From assembly GCA_965602945.1 (NCBI GenBank), contig CBFDBC010000102.1, forward strand, positions 1-12,344: DNA of 12,344 nt. Direction: 5' to 3'. The notes below the pieces were generated by a model. That model saw nothing but the letters and a program-made list of their open reading frames with translations. It ran no database searches and was not told the origin of the DNA. Position numbers and translations under genes: made by a program. Of the stretch, positions 1-6,906 are shown one piece after another. The first letter of the stretch is position 1; each line of letters starts with the position of its first letter. The DNA is from JAUXEH01 sp965602945. GTDB taxonomy: Bacteria > Acidobacteriota > Aminicenantia > Aminicenantales > Aminicenantaceae.

Positions 1-1776
1 CCAGGATTGCTTCTTTGCTGTGGTAGATCTCCACAGCCTCCGGCAGAATCCCCTCTCTCTCACGAATTTCAAGCCCTATCGGACGAATTTTTTGAAGAAT
101 GGCTTGTCTTACATCCGCTTTTGGCCACCAGAATAGGGGATACACGCTATAACGACCAATTGGCTAATGACATTAGTGCCGATTATATGGAAAAGCTTCA
201 ACAAGTCCTCGAAAAATATCTCAAAAAATTGGCTACTTTTGATAGAGAAAGTCTCAACTCACACGACAGACTCGTTTGTGAGGTGTTTGATTATTACCTT
301 AAAATTAATCTTGAAGGGCTCAAGTATAATCTCAAACGAGGCAGCTATCTCGACCGAATCAAACCAGTCCATCAGTGGGCAGCAAGCTTTCCCACTTCTT
401 TTCCTGTTCAAGCCTCGGGCTCTGGATACATACCTTTTAAAACGGTTGAAGACTATGACAATTTTATAAAACGTTTAAAACGATTTGTGATCAAAATCGA
501 AACCGCAATCGAAAATATGCAGGTTGGTTTGCAGACGGGAGATACGCATCCCCAAGCTTGTATGAGGAAGGTGCTCCCACAGCTTGAGGCTTTGATCAAC
601 GACAATGTTGAAGAGAGTTTGTTTTATCGGCCTATTCTTAAGATGCCAGCAGAGATCACGAAGGAAGAAAAGCATCGAATCTCGCAAAGCTATGAATCGA
701 TAATCAGGGAGGAAATCAATCCAGCATACCGGAAACTCCGAGATTTCATGCGGGACGAATACATCCCTGGTTGTGGGGAAACCTCCAGTCTGTTTTCCAA
801 CCCTGAAGGAAAGGAAAAATATATATATCTGATCAAATATTTCACGACTACCGATTTAACCCCTGACGAAATCTATGACATCGGATTGAAGGAAGTGGTT
901 CGAATCAAGGCTGAAATGGAGCAGGTGAAGGAGAAAACCGGATTTTCCGGTGATCTGGATGCCTTTTTTGACTTTGTTAAAACAGATCCTAGATTTTTTC
1001 CGTTTGAGAGCGTCGAAGACATACTCAACACTTTTAACGGATACACAGAACGAATCAACCCTTATCTCAAGGACTTCTTTACAACAATCCCAAAGGCCCA
1101 GCTGAAGGTGCGCGCTACAGAAAAATTTCGGGAAGGGGGCACAAATGCTTATTATGCCGGTCCAACTGCCGATGACCCTAATGTATGCGTTTTTTACGAA
1201 TCGATCCCCGATCCGAAAAAATACCATTCCATCACAATGGAATCACTTTATTTGCATGAAGGGATTCCGGGCCATCATTTTCAAGGGTCTTTGCTTAGGG
1301 AGATGAGTCGGCCCAGGATCATAAAACACTTGGGTTTTGCTGCCTATTCGGAAGGTTGGGCGTTGTATGTGGAAAGCCTTGGGCACGAATTGGGATTGTA
1401 TAGGGATCCATACCAGGTTTTGGGAAGATTAAGCAACGAAATAGAGCGCGCCGTCAGGCTGGTGGTCGATGTTGGGCTGCACTGGAAGGGATGGACTAGA
1501 GAGCAGGCTATTCAATATATTCTGGATAACCAGCCTGTCGATGAATCCATCGCTGTGAAGCGCGCGGAAAGATATATGGTGGCACCAGGGCAGGCTCTCT
1601 CTTATAAAATTGGGGAAATAAAAATGATGGAAATCCGGCTAGAAGCGGAACAAAAACTCGGCGACAGATTCGACCTTCGTGCCTTTCACGATGAAGTTCT
1701 AAAGAACGGTTCCCTTCCCTTGGCTTTCCTGGAAGCCAGGATGGATCGTTGGGCCGAATGGTATAAGAAAAATTGA
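1..1776 (+). CDS. DUF885 family metallopeptidase-like protein, 5' partial
   Basis: This is a DUF885 protein, a family of predicted zinc-dependent peptidases that are usually exported or membrane-anchored. The signature is clear: HEGIPGHHF at about residues 417-425 (HExxxGH-type metal site, numbering from the TTG at 7) followed by EGWALYVE from residue 449, where the first Glu is the usual third ligand or catalytic partner. The body of about 590 residues matches the usual family length. The reading frame is open from base 1 and begins with Pro-Gly-Leu-Leu-Leu-Cys-Cys-Gly, which looks like the end of a lipoprotein signal peptide, so the true start is probably just outside the window and the TTG at 7 is not it. 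The lipobox is poor, with no Ala or Gly before the Cys. GC is much lower than in the genes to the right. The substrate is unknown; peptide or dipeptide hydrolysis is inferred from the family. Confidence 0.9.
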   Translation, partial: PGLLLCCGRSPQPPAESPLSHEFQALSDEFFEEWLVLHPLLATRIGDTRYNDQLANDISADYMEKLQQVLEKYLKKLATFDRESLNSHDRLVCEVFDYYLKINLEGLKYNLKRGSYLDRIKPVHQWAASFPTSFPVQASGSGYIPFKTVEDYDNFIKRLKRFVIKIETAIENMQVGLQTGDTHPQACMRKVLPQLEALINDNVEESLFYRPILKMPAEITKEEKHRISQSYESIIREEINPAYRKLRDFMRDEYIPGCGETSSLFSNPEGKEKYIYLIKYFTTTDLTPDEIYDIGLKEVVRIKAEMEQVKEKTGFSGDLDAFFDFVKTDPRFFPFESVEDILNTFNGYTERINPYLKDFFTTIPKAQLKVRATEKFREGGTNAYYAGPTADDPNVCVFYESIPDPKKYHSITMESLYLHEGIPGHHFQGSLLREMSRPRIIKHLGFAAYSEGWALYVESLGHELGLYRDPYQVLGRLSNEIERAVRLVVDVGLHWKGWTREQAIQYILDNQPVDESIAVKRAERYMVAPGQALSYKIGEIKMMEIRLEAEQKLGDRFDLRAFHDEVLKNGSLPLAFLEARMDRWAEWYKKN

Positions 1777-1875
1777 CTCACATCAATTAACAATTAAGGC
1801 AACAACCCCGATAATTGACTCAATTGTAAAGAAATCTCATTTTTACTTGTCAACATATTGTTCATAAACACCTAA

Positions 1876-1897
1876 TTTGGGCACAGTTTTGGGCACA
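1876..1897. repeat. Tandem tttgggcaca direct repeat (possible integrase arm sites)
   Basis: Two exact copies of tttgggcaca lie at 1876-1885 and 1888-1897, with a period of 12 bp, about 50-70 bp beyond the 3' end of the tRNA-Val. Short tandem direct repeats beside a tRNA 3' end are the arrangement seen for arm-type binding sites of tyrosine integrases. No integrase gene is visible here, so that role is an inference. The surrounding noncoding stretch 1777-1946 is AT-rich; it also carries aattgactca twice (1771-1780, overlapping the DUF885 stop, and 1813-1822), and I see nothing else in it. Confidence 0.4.
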
Positions 1898-1946
1898 CCC
1901 TACATTTTGGAACGGGACCAAATTGCGCAAGTTATTGAAAAGAATA

Positions 1947-2021
1947 TGGTGGGCGATACAGGATTTGAACCTGTGACTTCTACCGTGTGAAGGTAGCACT
2001 CTTCCACTGAGTTAATCGCCC
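1947..2021 (-). tRNA. tRNA-Val (anticodon CAC)
   Basis: The minus strand folds into a complete 75-nt cloverleaf. A 7-bp acceptor stem (GGGCGAU with AUCGCCC) is followed by a D-arm, a 5-bp anticodon stem (CUACC with GGUAG) around the loop UUCACAC, a 5-nt variable region, and a T-arm whose loop begins UUCAAAU. Position 33 is U and positions 34-36 are CAC, which reads the valine codon GUG. The discriminator is A and the 3' CCA is encoded (1947-1949 on this strand). It stands alone, with no other tRNA next to it, and is preceded by a good promoter. It also marks the point where GC content changes, which makes it a candidate integration site. Confidence 0.96.
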
Positions 2022-2035
2022 ACACGTGAGGTATA

Positions 2036-2064
2036 TTTGTAGTCGATTTTGGGGTATATGTCAA
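2036..2064 (-). promoter_or_regulatory. Sigma70-type promoter of tRNA-Val
   Basis: On the minus strand a perfect -35 box TTGACA (2064-2059) is followed by a 17-bp spacer and the -10 box TACAAA (2041-2036, 4 of 6 consensus bases). Transcription would begin near 2028-2030, about 8 nt before the mature tRNA 5' end at 2021, a normal leader for RNase P processing. Confidence 0.65.
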
Positions 2065-2078
2065 CCGAGAGGGGGCGG

Positions 2079-2104
2079 GATTGCTTCGCTGCGCTCGCAA
2101 TGAC
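2079..2104. repeat. Dispersed REP-like palindrome
   Basis: The segment holds attgc (2080-2084) and gcaat (2097-2101) as the outer arms of an imperfect palindrome with a GC-rich centre, and it ends in aatgac. I recognise this core, which translates in one frame as DCFAALAMT, as a short element repeated many times between genes in a wide range of bacterial genomes. The recognition is from memory. It has no coding role, and the short reading frames running through it are artefacts. Confidence 0.6.
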
Positions 2105-2106
2105 GG

Positions 2107-2147
2107 AAAAGGGGACAGGCCCCTTTTTTATTGGGGACAGGCCCCAA
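2107..2147. repeat. Two tandem ggggacaggcccc hairpins (REP/RAYT-type)
   Basis: The 13-mer ggggacaggcccc occurs twice, at 2111-2123 and 2133-2145, with a period of 22 bp. The first forms an 8-bp stem (aaaagggg with cccctttt) around the loop ACAGG and is followed by more T, so it looks like a factor-independent terminator in either direction. The second forms a 6-bp stem (ttgggg with ccccaa). No gene ends here on either strand, so a repeat origin is likelier than a terminator. Similar ggggacagg units are known as REP elements beside IS200-like RAYT transposases, but no such transposase is in the window. Confidence 0.6.
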
Positions 2148-2151
2148 TTTG

Positions 2152-2179
2152 TTGACAAGAAACGTTTTCTATTTAAAAA
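2152..2179 (+). promoter_or_regulatory. Possible promoter of the zinc-ribbon gene
   Basis: A perfect TTGACA (2152-2157) is followed after 16 bp by TAAAAA (2174-2179, 4 of 6 consensus bases). Transcription would start near 2186-2187, almost at the ATG at 2188. That gene has no Shine-Dalgarno site, so a nearly leaderless mRNA would fit. The -10 box is weak, and AT-rich DNA gives such matches by chance. Confidence 0.35.
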
Positions 2180-2187
2180 TAAAGCAA

Positions 2188-3924
2188 ATGGCCATTCAAC
2201 GATGTCCCTACTGCAAGGCTATCATCGACGAGGGAGCCGAGTACTGCACCAACTGCGGGACCAAGCTCCTCTTTCCCGAGGATGAATTCGTAGAAGAAGA
2301 GATCCCCGGGGAAAAGATCATCGATGTCGATGAGGATATAACGGGAACACAGCAGGAGCTGGAAGAACAGGGAGAAGCGGAGAAAGCAGATGAGGAAATC
2401 CCGCCCGGCGATGCGGAGGAGACAGGAGAAGTCTTCCCGGCTGACGTAGAGTTGTCTGTTGAGGAAGATGCAGAAGAAGAGAAGCCAGAGGAAGCGGAAG
2501 AGAAAAAGCCCGCGCCGAAAAAGAAGTCGGCTCCCCGAAAGCGTAAATCCACAAAGAGGAAGGGCGTTCCCAAAAAGGTGAAAAAGGAAGAGCCGGTCAA
2601 GGTCGTGGCGGACGAAGAGGAAAAACTGGAGGAACAGGAAGAAGCTGTAGTGCCCACAGATGTTGAAGAGCCCGTAGAGCCCGTAGAGCCCGATAAGCTC
2701 GAAGAAACTGAACAGCCGGATCCTGACGTCGATGTACCGGAACCCGAAGAAGAGGTTATGCCCGTAGAGGCTGAACAGGAGCCTGAAGAGGAAGTGCCTG
2801 TTGCTGAAGCCGGATTGGAACCCGAAGAGGCTCCAGAAGAAGCGGATAAAGAGGTGGCACCGGAGGATGTGTTTCCGTTCGAGCCCGAATATGTCGAAGA
2901 TGAGGGATCCCCTGCTGTCCCGGACGCCTTACCGGACGAAGACTTCGAGGGTCTGGACACAAAACGCGGGTTGACCGATGATCTGCCCGAGGGTTTTGCA
3001 GAGGCCATCGATGAGGCACGGGAGAAGGCCGGGGAGCCCCTGGAGGAGTACCAGCCGGAAGAAGACGAGGAACTCCCCGAGGATGCTGAGCCCATCGACG
3101 AGAAGCTGACGCCCGAACCCGGAACAGCCGAAGAAAAAGAATGGCAGACACCTCCTCCGGCAGGGGAGGAACTCAAGGAGCCGCCCACTCAGGAAGAGGA
3201 GACGGTGCAGACCGGGGACATTGAAGACATCGTGGACGAGGCTGAGAAAGAGAAAGAAGAGATCGATGATTTTATCGCCTCTATTAAAAAGGAACGGAAC
3301 TCCGTACGCGAACATATAAAGAGCGATACCCAGGACATCCCGCCCTGGGCCGCGAACGTGCAGGACGGGCCGCTGCCCGAGATCCCTCCCACCGACGAGA
3401 TCGTCTTCAGGGAAGAAAAGGAAGATGAGGAGGAGGTAGTGGAGGCGGAGGCCGCGGATCTGATGGAGCCCGAAGAGGAAAAGGCCCCGGAGGATGAGCC
3501 GTCCGTCTCACAGGAAGAGGCCGGCGAGAGGCCCGCCCCCGGCTATGACACCCGCTCGGCATTTCCCGAGACAGTGGATCAACAGGGGCTTCCCTTTATC
3601 GCCACCTCACAAGTAGATGAAGAAGTGGCCGCAGAGGAGGAGCCGGCGCCCAGGAAGCTCCACGTACGCAGGAAAGCCAAGCCTCTGGGATTCGGCGACT
3701 GGATCAAGGCCAGGATCTTCGATGTCGTCTTTGTGTCCGCCCTCTGGTTCGTGGCGCTTTGGGTCTCTTCTCAGGTCCTCGGGAGCTCTGTCTTCCAGAT
3801 CATATCGGATTCGACGGCCGTTGCCCTGGCCTTCCTGGCCGTGCTGCTGCTCATCTATTTCTTCTTTTTCCTGTATTTCCTGGGGGAGACCCTGGGCAAC
3901 TTCCTGTTCTATTCAGACGACTAA
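2188..3924 (+). CDS. Zinc-ribbon / acidic linker / RDD-like membrane protein
   Basis: The 578-residue protein has three parts. Residues 6-23 form a zinc ribbon: C6-x2-C9 and C20-x2-C23 in the CPYC...CTNCG style of 'zinc-ribbon domain' proteins. Residues about 28-495 are a low-complexity Glu/Pro/Ala/Asp linker, broken by one strongly basic patch at about 106-135 rich in Lys, Arg and Pro. Two hydrophobic helices follow at about 510-532 and 543-566. The C-terminal part resembles the start of an RDD domain (Arg and Asp in and before helix 1, then GETLG after helix 2) but ends soon after, so it is short for that family. The ATG at 2188 is chosen because it starts just before the ribbon; an upstream TTG at 2131 would add residues encoded by a repeat element. 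No Shine-Dalgarno site is visible. The predicted topology is a cytoplasmic ribbon and linker tethered to the inner membrane. The function is unknown, and it overlaps the convergent lptB by 4 bp. Confidence 0.88.
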   Translation: MAIQRCPYCKAIIDEGAEYCTNCGTKLLFPEDEFVEEEIPGEKIIDVDEDITGTQQELEEQGEAEKADEEIPPGDAEETGEVFPADVELSVEEDAEEEKPEEAEEKKPAPKKKSAPRKRKSTKRKGVPKKVKKEEPVKVVADEEEKLEEQEEAVVPTDVEEPVEPVEPDKLEETEQPDPDVDVPEPEEEVMPVEAEQEPEEEVPVAEAGLEPEEAPEEADKEVAPEDVFPFEPEYVEDEGSPAVPDALPDEDFEGLDTKRGLTDDLPEGFAEAIDEAREKAGEPLEEYQPEEDEELPEDAEPIDEKLTPEPGTAEEKEWQTPPPAGEELKEPPTQEEETVQTGDIEDIVDEAEKEKEEIDDFIASIKKERNSVREHIKSDTQDIPPWAANVQDGPLPEIPPTDEIVFREEKEDEEEVVEAEAADLMEPEEEKAPEDEPSVSQEEAGERPAPGYDTRSAFPETVDQQGLPFIATSQVDEEVAAEEEPAPRKLHVRRKAKPLGFGDWIKARIFDVVFVSALWFVALWVSSQVLGSSVFQIISDSTAVALAFLAVLLLIYFFFFLYFLGETLGNFLFYSDD

Positions 3925-4685
3925 AGCTGGATCTCGTCATCCAGGCGGAAGTCCTCACCCAGGAAGATCTCTTTGGCCGTCTTGTTGCCCGCCAATTCCC
4001 TGGGAGTGCCCTCGATGAGGATCTTCCCCTCATCGATGATGTAGGCGCGGTCGGTTATCTTCAGCGTGTCGCGCACGTTGTGGTCCGAAAGGATGATCCC
4101 TATGCCCCTGGATCTCAGCCGGAGCACGATCTTCTGGAGCTCGACGATGGTCAGCGGATCGATGCCAGTGAACGGCTCGTCGAGCAGCAGGAATTTGGGG
4201 CTCAGGACCAGAGAGCGGCTGATCTCGAGCCGCCGCCTCTCCCCCCCGGACAGGCTGTGGGCCGACTGCCCGGCCAGTTCCGTGAGGCCCAGCTCTTCCA
4301 GCAGTTCGTGCGCGGCCGCCCGCAGTTCGCTTTTCTTTCTACCGGAGAACTCCAATATCATCCTCAGGTTGTTCTCCACCGAGGTTTTGAGAAACACCGA
4401 GTTCTCCTGGGGCAGATAGGTGATCCCGGCCTCCGCCCTCCGGGGGCTTGTAAGGCGGCTGATGTCCCTGCCGTCGAGCTGGATGGAGCCACGGTCCGGT
4501 TTGAGAAGCCCCACCATCATGTGGAAGGTCGTGGTCTTGCCGGCCCCGTTGCGGCCCAGGAGGGAGATAACCTCGCCTGTTTGCACGTGGAGATCCACAC
4601 CCTTGACGACCATCCTGCGGTTGAAGCTCTTGACCAGCCCTTTCGCCCGCAGCGTTGAAACTGCCTCTTCACTTTTCTTCGACAT
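3921..4685 (-). CDS. lptB: LPS export ABC transporter ATP-binding protein LptB
   Basis: This 254-residue ATPase powers extraction of lipopolysaccharide from the inner membrane as LptB2FG, working with LptC and LptA. All ABC motifs are present: Walker A GRNGAGKT (44-51), Q-loop Gln in YLPQE (Q93), signature LSGGE (145-149), Walker B FLLLDE (165-170) and the H-loop His in SDHN (H202). The LPQENSVF and VENNL stretch after the Q-loop, and its overall length, point to LptB rather than the related amino-acid transporter ATPase LivF. Its usual neighbours (lptA, lptC, kdsC, rpoN) are absent: it stands alone, divergent from the DUF1848 gene by 50 bp and convergent with the zinc-ribbon gene. Its TAG stop and that gene's TAA stop share ctaa. 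No clear Shine-Dalgarno site precedes the ATG. Confidence 0.92.
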   Translation of the reverse strand: MSKKSEEAVSTLRAKGLVKSFNRRMVVKGVDLHVQTGEVISLLGRNGAGKTTTFHMMVGLLKPDRGSIQLDGRDISRLTSPRRAEAGITYLPQENSVFLKTSVENNLRMILEFSGRKKSELRAAAHELLEELGLTELAGQSAHSLSGGERRRLEISRSLVLSPKFLLLDEPFTGIDPLTIVELQKIVLRLRSRGIGIILSDHNVRDTLKITDRAYIIDEGKILIEGTPRELAGNKTAKEIFLGEDFRLDDEIQL

Positions 4686-4716
4686 GCTAGACTTTCGACA
4701 GGGACAGTATATCAGA

Positions 4717-4724
4717 TAAGGAGG
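4717..4724 (+). promoter_or_regulatory. Shine-Dalgarno site before the DUF1848 gene
   Basis: TAAGGAGG is a near-perfect anti-SD match, 11 nt before the ATG at 4736. It is the main reason for preferring 4736 over the internal ATG at 4799, which has only a G-run upstream. The spacing is longer than ideal. Confidence 0.5.
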
Positions 4725-4735
4725 CGCGTGAGTAT

Positions 4736-5644
4736 ATGGGACGGCGGATTGTCACGGGCGTGCCGGGCAGGATACAATGTGGGGGGACAGATAGACCGAT
4801 GCTCAAAGTCGTCAGCGCCTCACGCCGGACCGACCTCGTGGCCTCCTTCGACGCCTGGCTGGCCGAAGGGATCCGGCAGGGCCATGTCAGGGTCCACGGC
4901 CCCTCAGGCCACTCCCATGACGTGGATCTCGCCCCTGAGCGTGTACACACCTTCGTGCTGTGGTCCAAGGATTTCGACAACCTCATACACAACCGCTCCG
5001 GCCTGCTCGACTGCCTCCGCCGTTATCCGCAGATCTACCTGCATTTCACCATCACCGGCCTGGGAGGGGGGCCCTGGGAGCGGGGAGTCCCGGCCCCGGA
5101 CCGCGCCCTGGCCCAACTAGATCCCCTGATCCGCCTGGCCGGCCGGCCCGAACGGATCTCCCCGCGTTTCGATCCGGTCGTTTCCTGGGAGGAGGGGGGC
5201 GGGATCCATACTAACCTGAACTATTTCGAAACCCTGGCGCCCGAGCTATCCCGCAGGGGGATAAAGACCGTGCGGATAAGCTTCGCCCAGTGGTACCGCA
5301 AGGCCCGGAGACGGGCGGAAAAGTATGGTGCCGCATTCATCGACCCGGATCCTGAAGAAAAGCTGGAGCAGGCCCGAACACTGGCCGAAATCGCCGGGGC
5401 CCACGGCCTGGCGCTCTTCGCCTGCAGCCAGGATTTTCTGACCGCCGTCCCCGGGATCCAGCCCTCCGCCTGCATCGACGGCCGCCTGCTTCAGGAGCTT
5501 CATCCCGAAAAAGCCCCGGTCCCGGTCCGCAAGGACAGGACCCAGAGAAAGGAATGCCGGTGCACGGAATCCGTCGACATCGGCAGCTACACCCAGTCCT
5601 GCCCGCAGAGCTGCCTCTACTGCTACGCCAATCCCAGTCTCTGA
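4736..5644 (+). CDS. DUF1848 family protein
   Basis: The protein matches DUF1848, a widespread bacterial family of unknown reaction. Its hallmarks are here: the N-terminal VSASRRTD block, a VLWSKDF segment, YLHFTITG, and the C-terminal cysteine region with a CxC pair followed by C-P-Q-S-C-L-Y-C-YANP. The last is a CX3CX2C arrangement, which in radical SAM enzymes binds a 4Fe-4S cluster, so a metal-cluster role is plausible but unproven. From 4736 the protein has 302 residues; homologues usually begin at the residue encoded by ATG 4799 (281 residues), so the first 21 residues may be untranslated. A strong Shine-Dalgarno site supports 4736. It is divergent from lptB and ends 6 bp from the convergent ogt. 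ogt repairs alkylated DNA, but no link between the two is shown. Confidence 0.9.
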   Translation: MGRRIVTGVPGRIQCGGTDRPMLKVVSASRRTDLVASFDAWLAEGIRQGHVRVHGPSGHSHDVDLAPERVHTFVLWSKDFDNLIHNRSGLLDCLRRYPQIYLHFTITGLGGGPWERGVPAPDRALAQLDPLIRLAGRPERISPRFDPVVSWEEGGGIHTNLNYFETLAPELSRRGIKTVRISFAQWYRKARRRAEKYGAAFIDPDPEEKLEQARTLAEIAGAHGLALFACSQDFLTAVPGIQPSACIDGRLLQELHPEKAPVPVRKDRTQRKECRCTESVDIGSYTQSCPQSCLYCYANPSL

Positions 5645-5650
5645 GAATTA

Positions 5651-6154
5651 TCACGAACCTGGAATGTGTTCCAGGCCGAGCAGAAAGCGCTTGAGCTCCA
5701 GGCCGGCCCCGAATCCGCCCAGGCTGCCGTCCGCGCTTATCACGCGGTGGCAGGGGACCACGATGATCAGGGGATTCCGGTTGAGTGCCTGCCCCACACT
5801 CTGGTATCCCCGCGACCGGAGCTTCGTGGCGACATCCTTGTATGCGGCCGTTCTCCCGTAGGCGATGGAACGGGCCGCTTCCCAGACACGCCGCTGATAT
5901 GGGGTTCCCAGATAATAATCCAATGAGAGCGAATCGAAATCTTCTTTTTTCCCGTCGAAATACCGGTCGAAAAGCCGCTTTTCCAGGGAAAACGCCTCGT
6001 CCTTGTGCTCGAGGTCCGCGCCGCCTCTATAGAGCGGCTTGAGGGCCTTTTCGATCCCGCCGGGCGTCCTCAGATAGTGGGCCAGGACCAGGCCCCTCCC
6101 GCTCTTCACGAAGAGGAGTTTCCCCTTGGAAAACTCATGGGTGGTGAAGAACAT
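5651..6154 (-). CDS. ogt: Methylated-DNA-protein cysteine methyltransferase
   Basis: This is a suicide DNA-repair protein of 167 residues that moves the alkyl group from O6-alkylguanine (and O4-alkylthymine) to its own cysteine. The acceptor motif PCHRV is at 134-138 with Cys135. The DNA-binding helix-turn-helix region spans about 86-128 (YQRRVWEAARSIAYGRTAAY, then the NRNP turn), and the conserved GGFGAG stretch is at 146-151. The poorly conserved N-terminal half is normal for this family. It has no Ada-type N-terminal regulator domain, so ogt fits better than ada. It is the last gene of the minus-strand run, starting 8 bp after the phosphoesterase stop with a plausible GAGGGG ribosome site just upstream, and it is probably cotranscribed. 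Confidence 0.93.
   Translation of the reverse strand: MFFTTHEFSKGKLLFVKSGRGLVLAHYLRTPGGIEKALKPLYRGGADLEHKDEAFSLEKRLFDRYFDGKKEDFDSLSLDYYLGTPYQRRVWEAARSIAYGRTAAYKDVATKLRSRGYQSVGQALNRNPLIIVVPCHRVISADGSLGGFGAGLELKRFLLGLEHIPGS
5658..5675. terminator. Weak hairpin at the DUF1848/ogt gene junction
   Basis: A perfect 7-bp inverted repeat, cctggaa and ttccagg around a tgtg loop, lies inside the last codons of ogt and just past the DUF1848 stop. It is the only stem between the two convergent genes. There is no U-run on either strand, so it is a poor intrinsic terminator. It may slow transcription or have no role. Confidence 0.25.
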
Positions 6155-6162
6155 GGCGCCCC

Positions 6163-6906
6163 TCAGATCCCGATGGAGAGGCGTTCGGCCAGGGCGGCGG
6201 GCAGCCCGGCGTTCAGGATCTTCTGCTGGGAGTCTTCGATGTCGTACTCGACCCGGAAAAGGCTGATCTTTCGGGCATCCGAGTCATAGATGGCGCACGC
6301 GGCCCGGGTGTTACGGTCGCGGGGTTGTCCCACGGAGCCCGGGTTTATCAGGTAGCGCGTGCCCTCCTCGATCTTGATCTCGTTGGAGTTACCGGTCAGG
6401 AAAGTCCCTTCCACGATGTGGTCGTTGTCCGTGTAGACAAAGGGAAAGTGCGTGTGCCCGAAGAACGTGACCGGGGTCTCGATGTGCAGGAAGGCCTCGG
6501 CCGCGTCGAACTCGCCGAAGATGTAATAATCCTCGTCGAAGGGGGCCCCGTGGCATATGGTTATGTGCTCGTGGACGATCTCGGGGCCTTTCTGGAGCTT
6601 GGTGAGATAGGCCAGGTTGTCTTCGGAGAGGTGGTCCCGTGTCCAGTGTATAGCCGCGGCGGCGATGGGGTTGAAGGTCTGGACCGACTCCAGCTCGCAG
6701 CAGACCGCCTTGTCGTGGTTGCCCCGGACCATGCTCATCGGTTCCAGCTGGCGGAGCTCGTCGATGACCTCGTTGGGGGAGGCCCCGTAGCCGACCATGT
6801 CTCCCAGGAACAGGTAGTGATCGATCTTGCGCCGCTTGGCGAACCGGAGCAGGGAATTGAACGCCTCCATGTTGCCGTGGATGTCCGTGAAGATGAAGTA
6901 GCGCAT
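6163..6906 (-). CDS. YfcE/MJ0936-type metallophosphoesterase
   Basis: A 247-residue calcineurin-like phosphoesterase of the Metallophos_2 type. All metal-binding motifs are present in order: DIHGN (D8, H10), GDMVGYG (D36), GNHD (N63, H64), the His in CHGAP (H119) and GHTH (H151, H153). These bind two divalent metals for phosphoester hydrolysis. NPGSVGQPRD at 188-197 is the usual C-terminal signature of this subfamily. The substrate cannot be read from the sequence; related enzymes act on phosphodiesters or nucleotides. The start is firm: ATG at 6906 shares its A with the TGA of lipA (TGATG), so the two are probably translationally coupled, and no separate Shine-Dalgarno site is seen. It is a soluble cytoplasmic protein with no signal peptide. 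Confidence 0.92.
   Translation of the reverse strand: MRYFIFTDIHGNMEAFNSLLRFAKRRKIDHYLFLGDMVGYGASPNEVIDELRQLEPMSMVRGNHDKAVCCELESVQTFNPIAAAAIHWTRDHLSEDNLAYLTKLQKGPEIVHEHITICHGAPFDEDYYIFGEFDAAEAFLHIETPVTFFGHTHFPFVYTDNDHIVEGTFLTGNSNEIKIEEGTRYLINPGSVGQPRDRNTRAACAIYDSDARKISLFRVEYDIEDSQQKILNAGLPAALAERLSIGI

Noticed and set aside
1771..1822. Direct repeat aattgactca at 1771 and 1813
   Set aside because: Two 10-mers in AT-rich DNA, one inside a coding end, can arise by chance; no partner feature gives them a role.
1900..2100. A short minus-strand open frame
   Set aside because: It runs straight through the tRNA-Val gene and a REP-like element.
2668..2693. Nine-base tandem repeat encoding Pro-Val-Glu in the acidic linker
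   Set aside because: Two to three copies are ordinary slippage in a low-complexity linker and do not suggest a separate function.
2208..3188. A 326-residue minus-strand open frame opposite the zinc-ribbon gene
   Set aside because: It is Ser/Gly-rich low complexity that is exactly what the reverse of a Glu/Pro-rich coding strand gives, with no start context or family match.
3759..4658. A 299-residue plus-strand open frame opposite lptB
   Set aside because: lptB has all ABC motifs on the other strand; this frame has no motif of its own.
4695..4713. Possible promoter between lptB and the DUF1848 gene
   Set aside because: TATATC and TATACT-like boxes exist on both strands but no matching -35 box is found at the right spacing.
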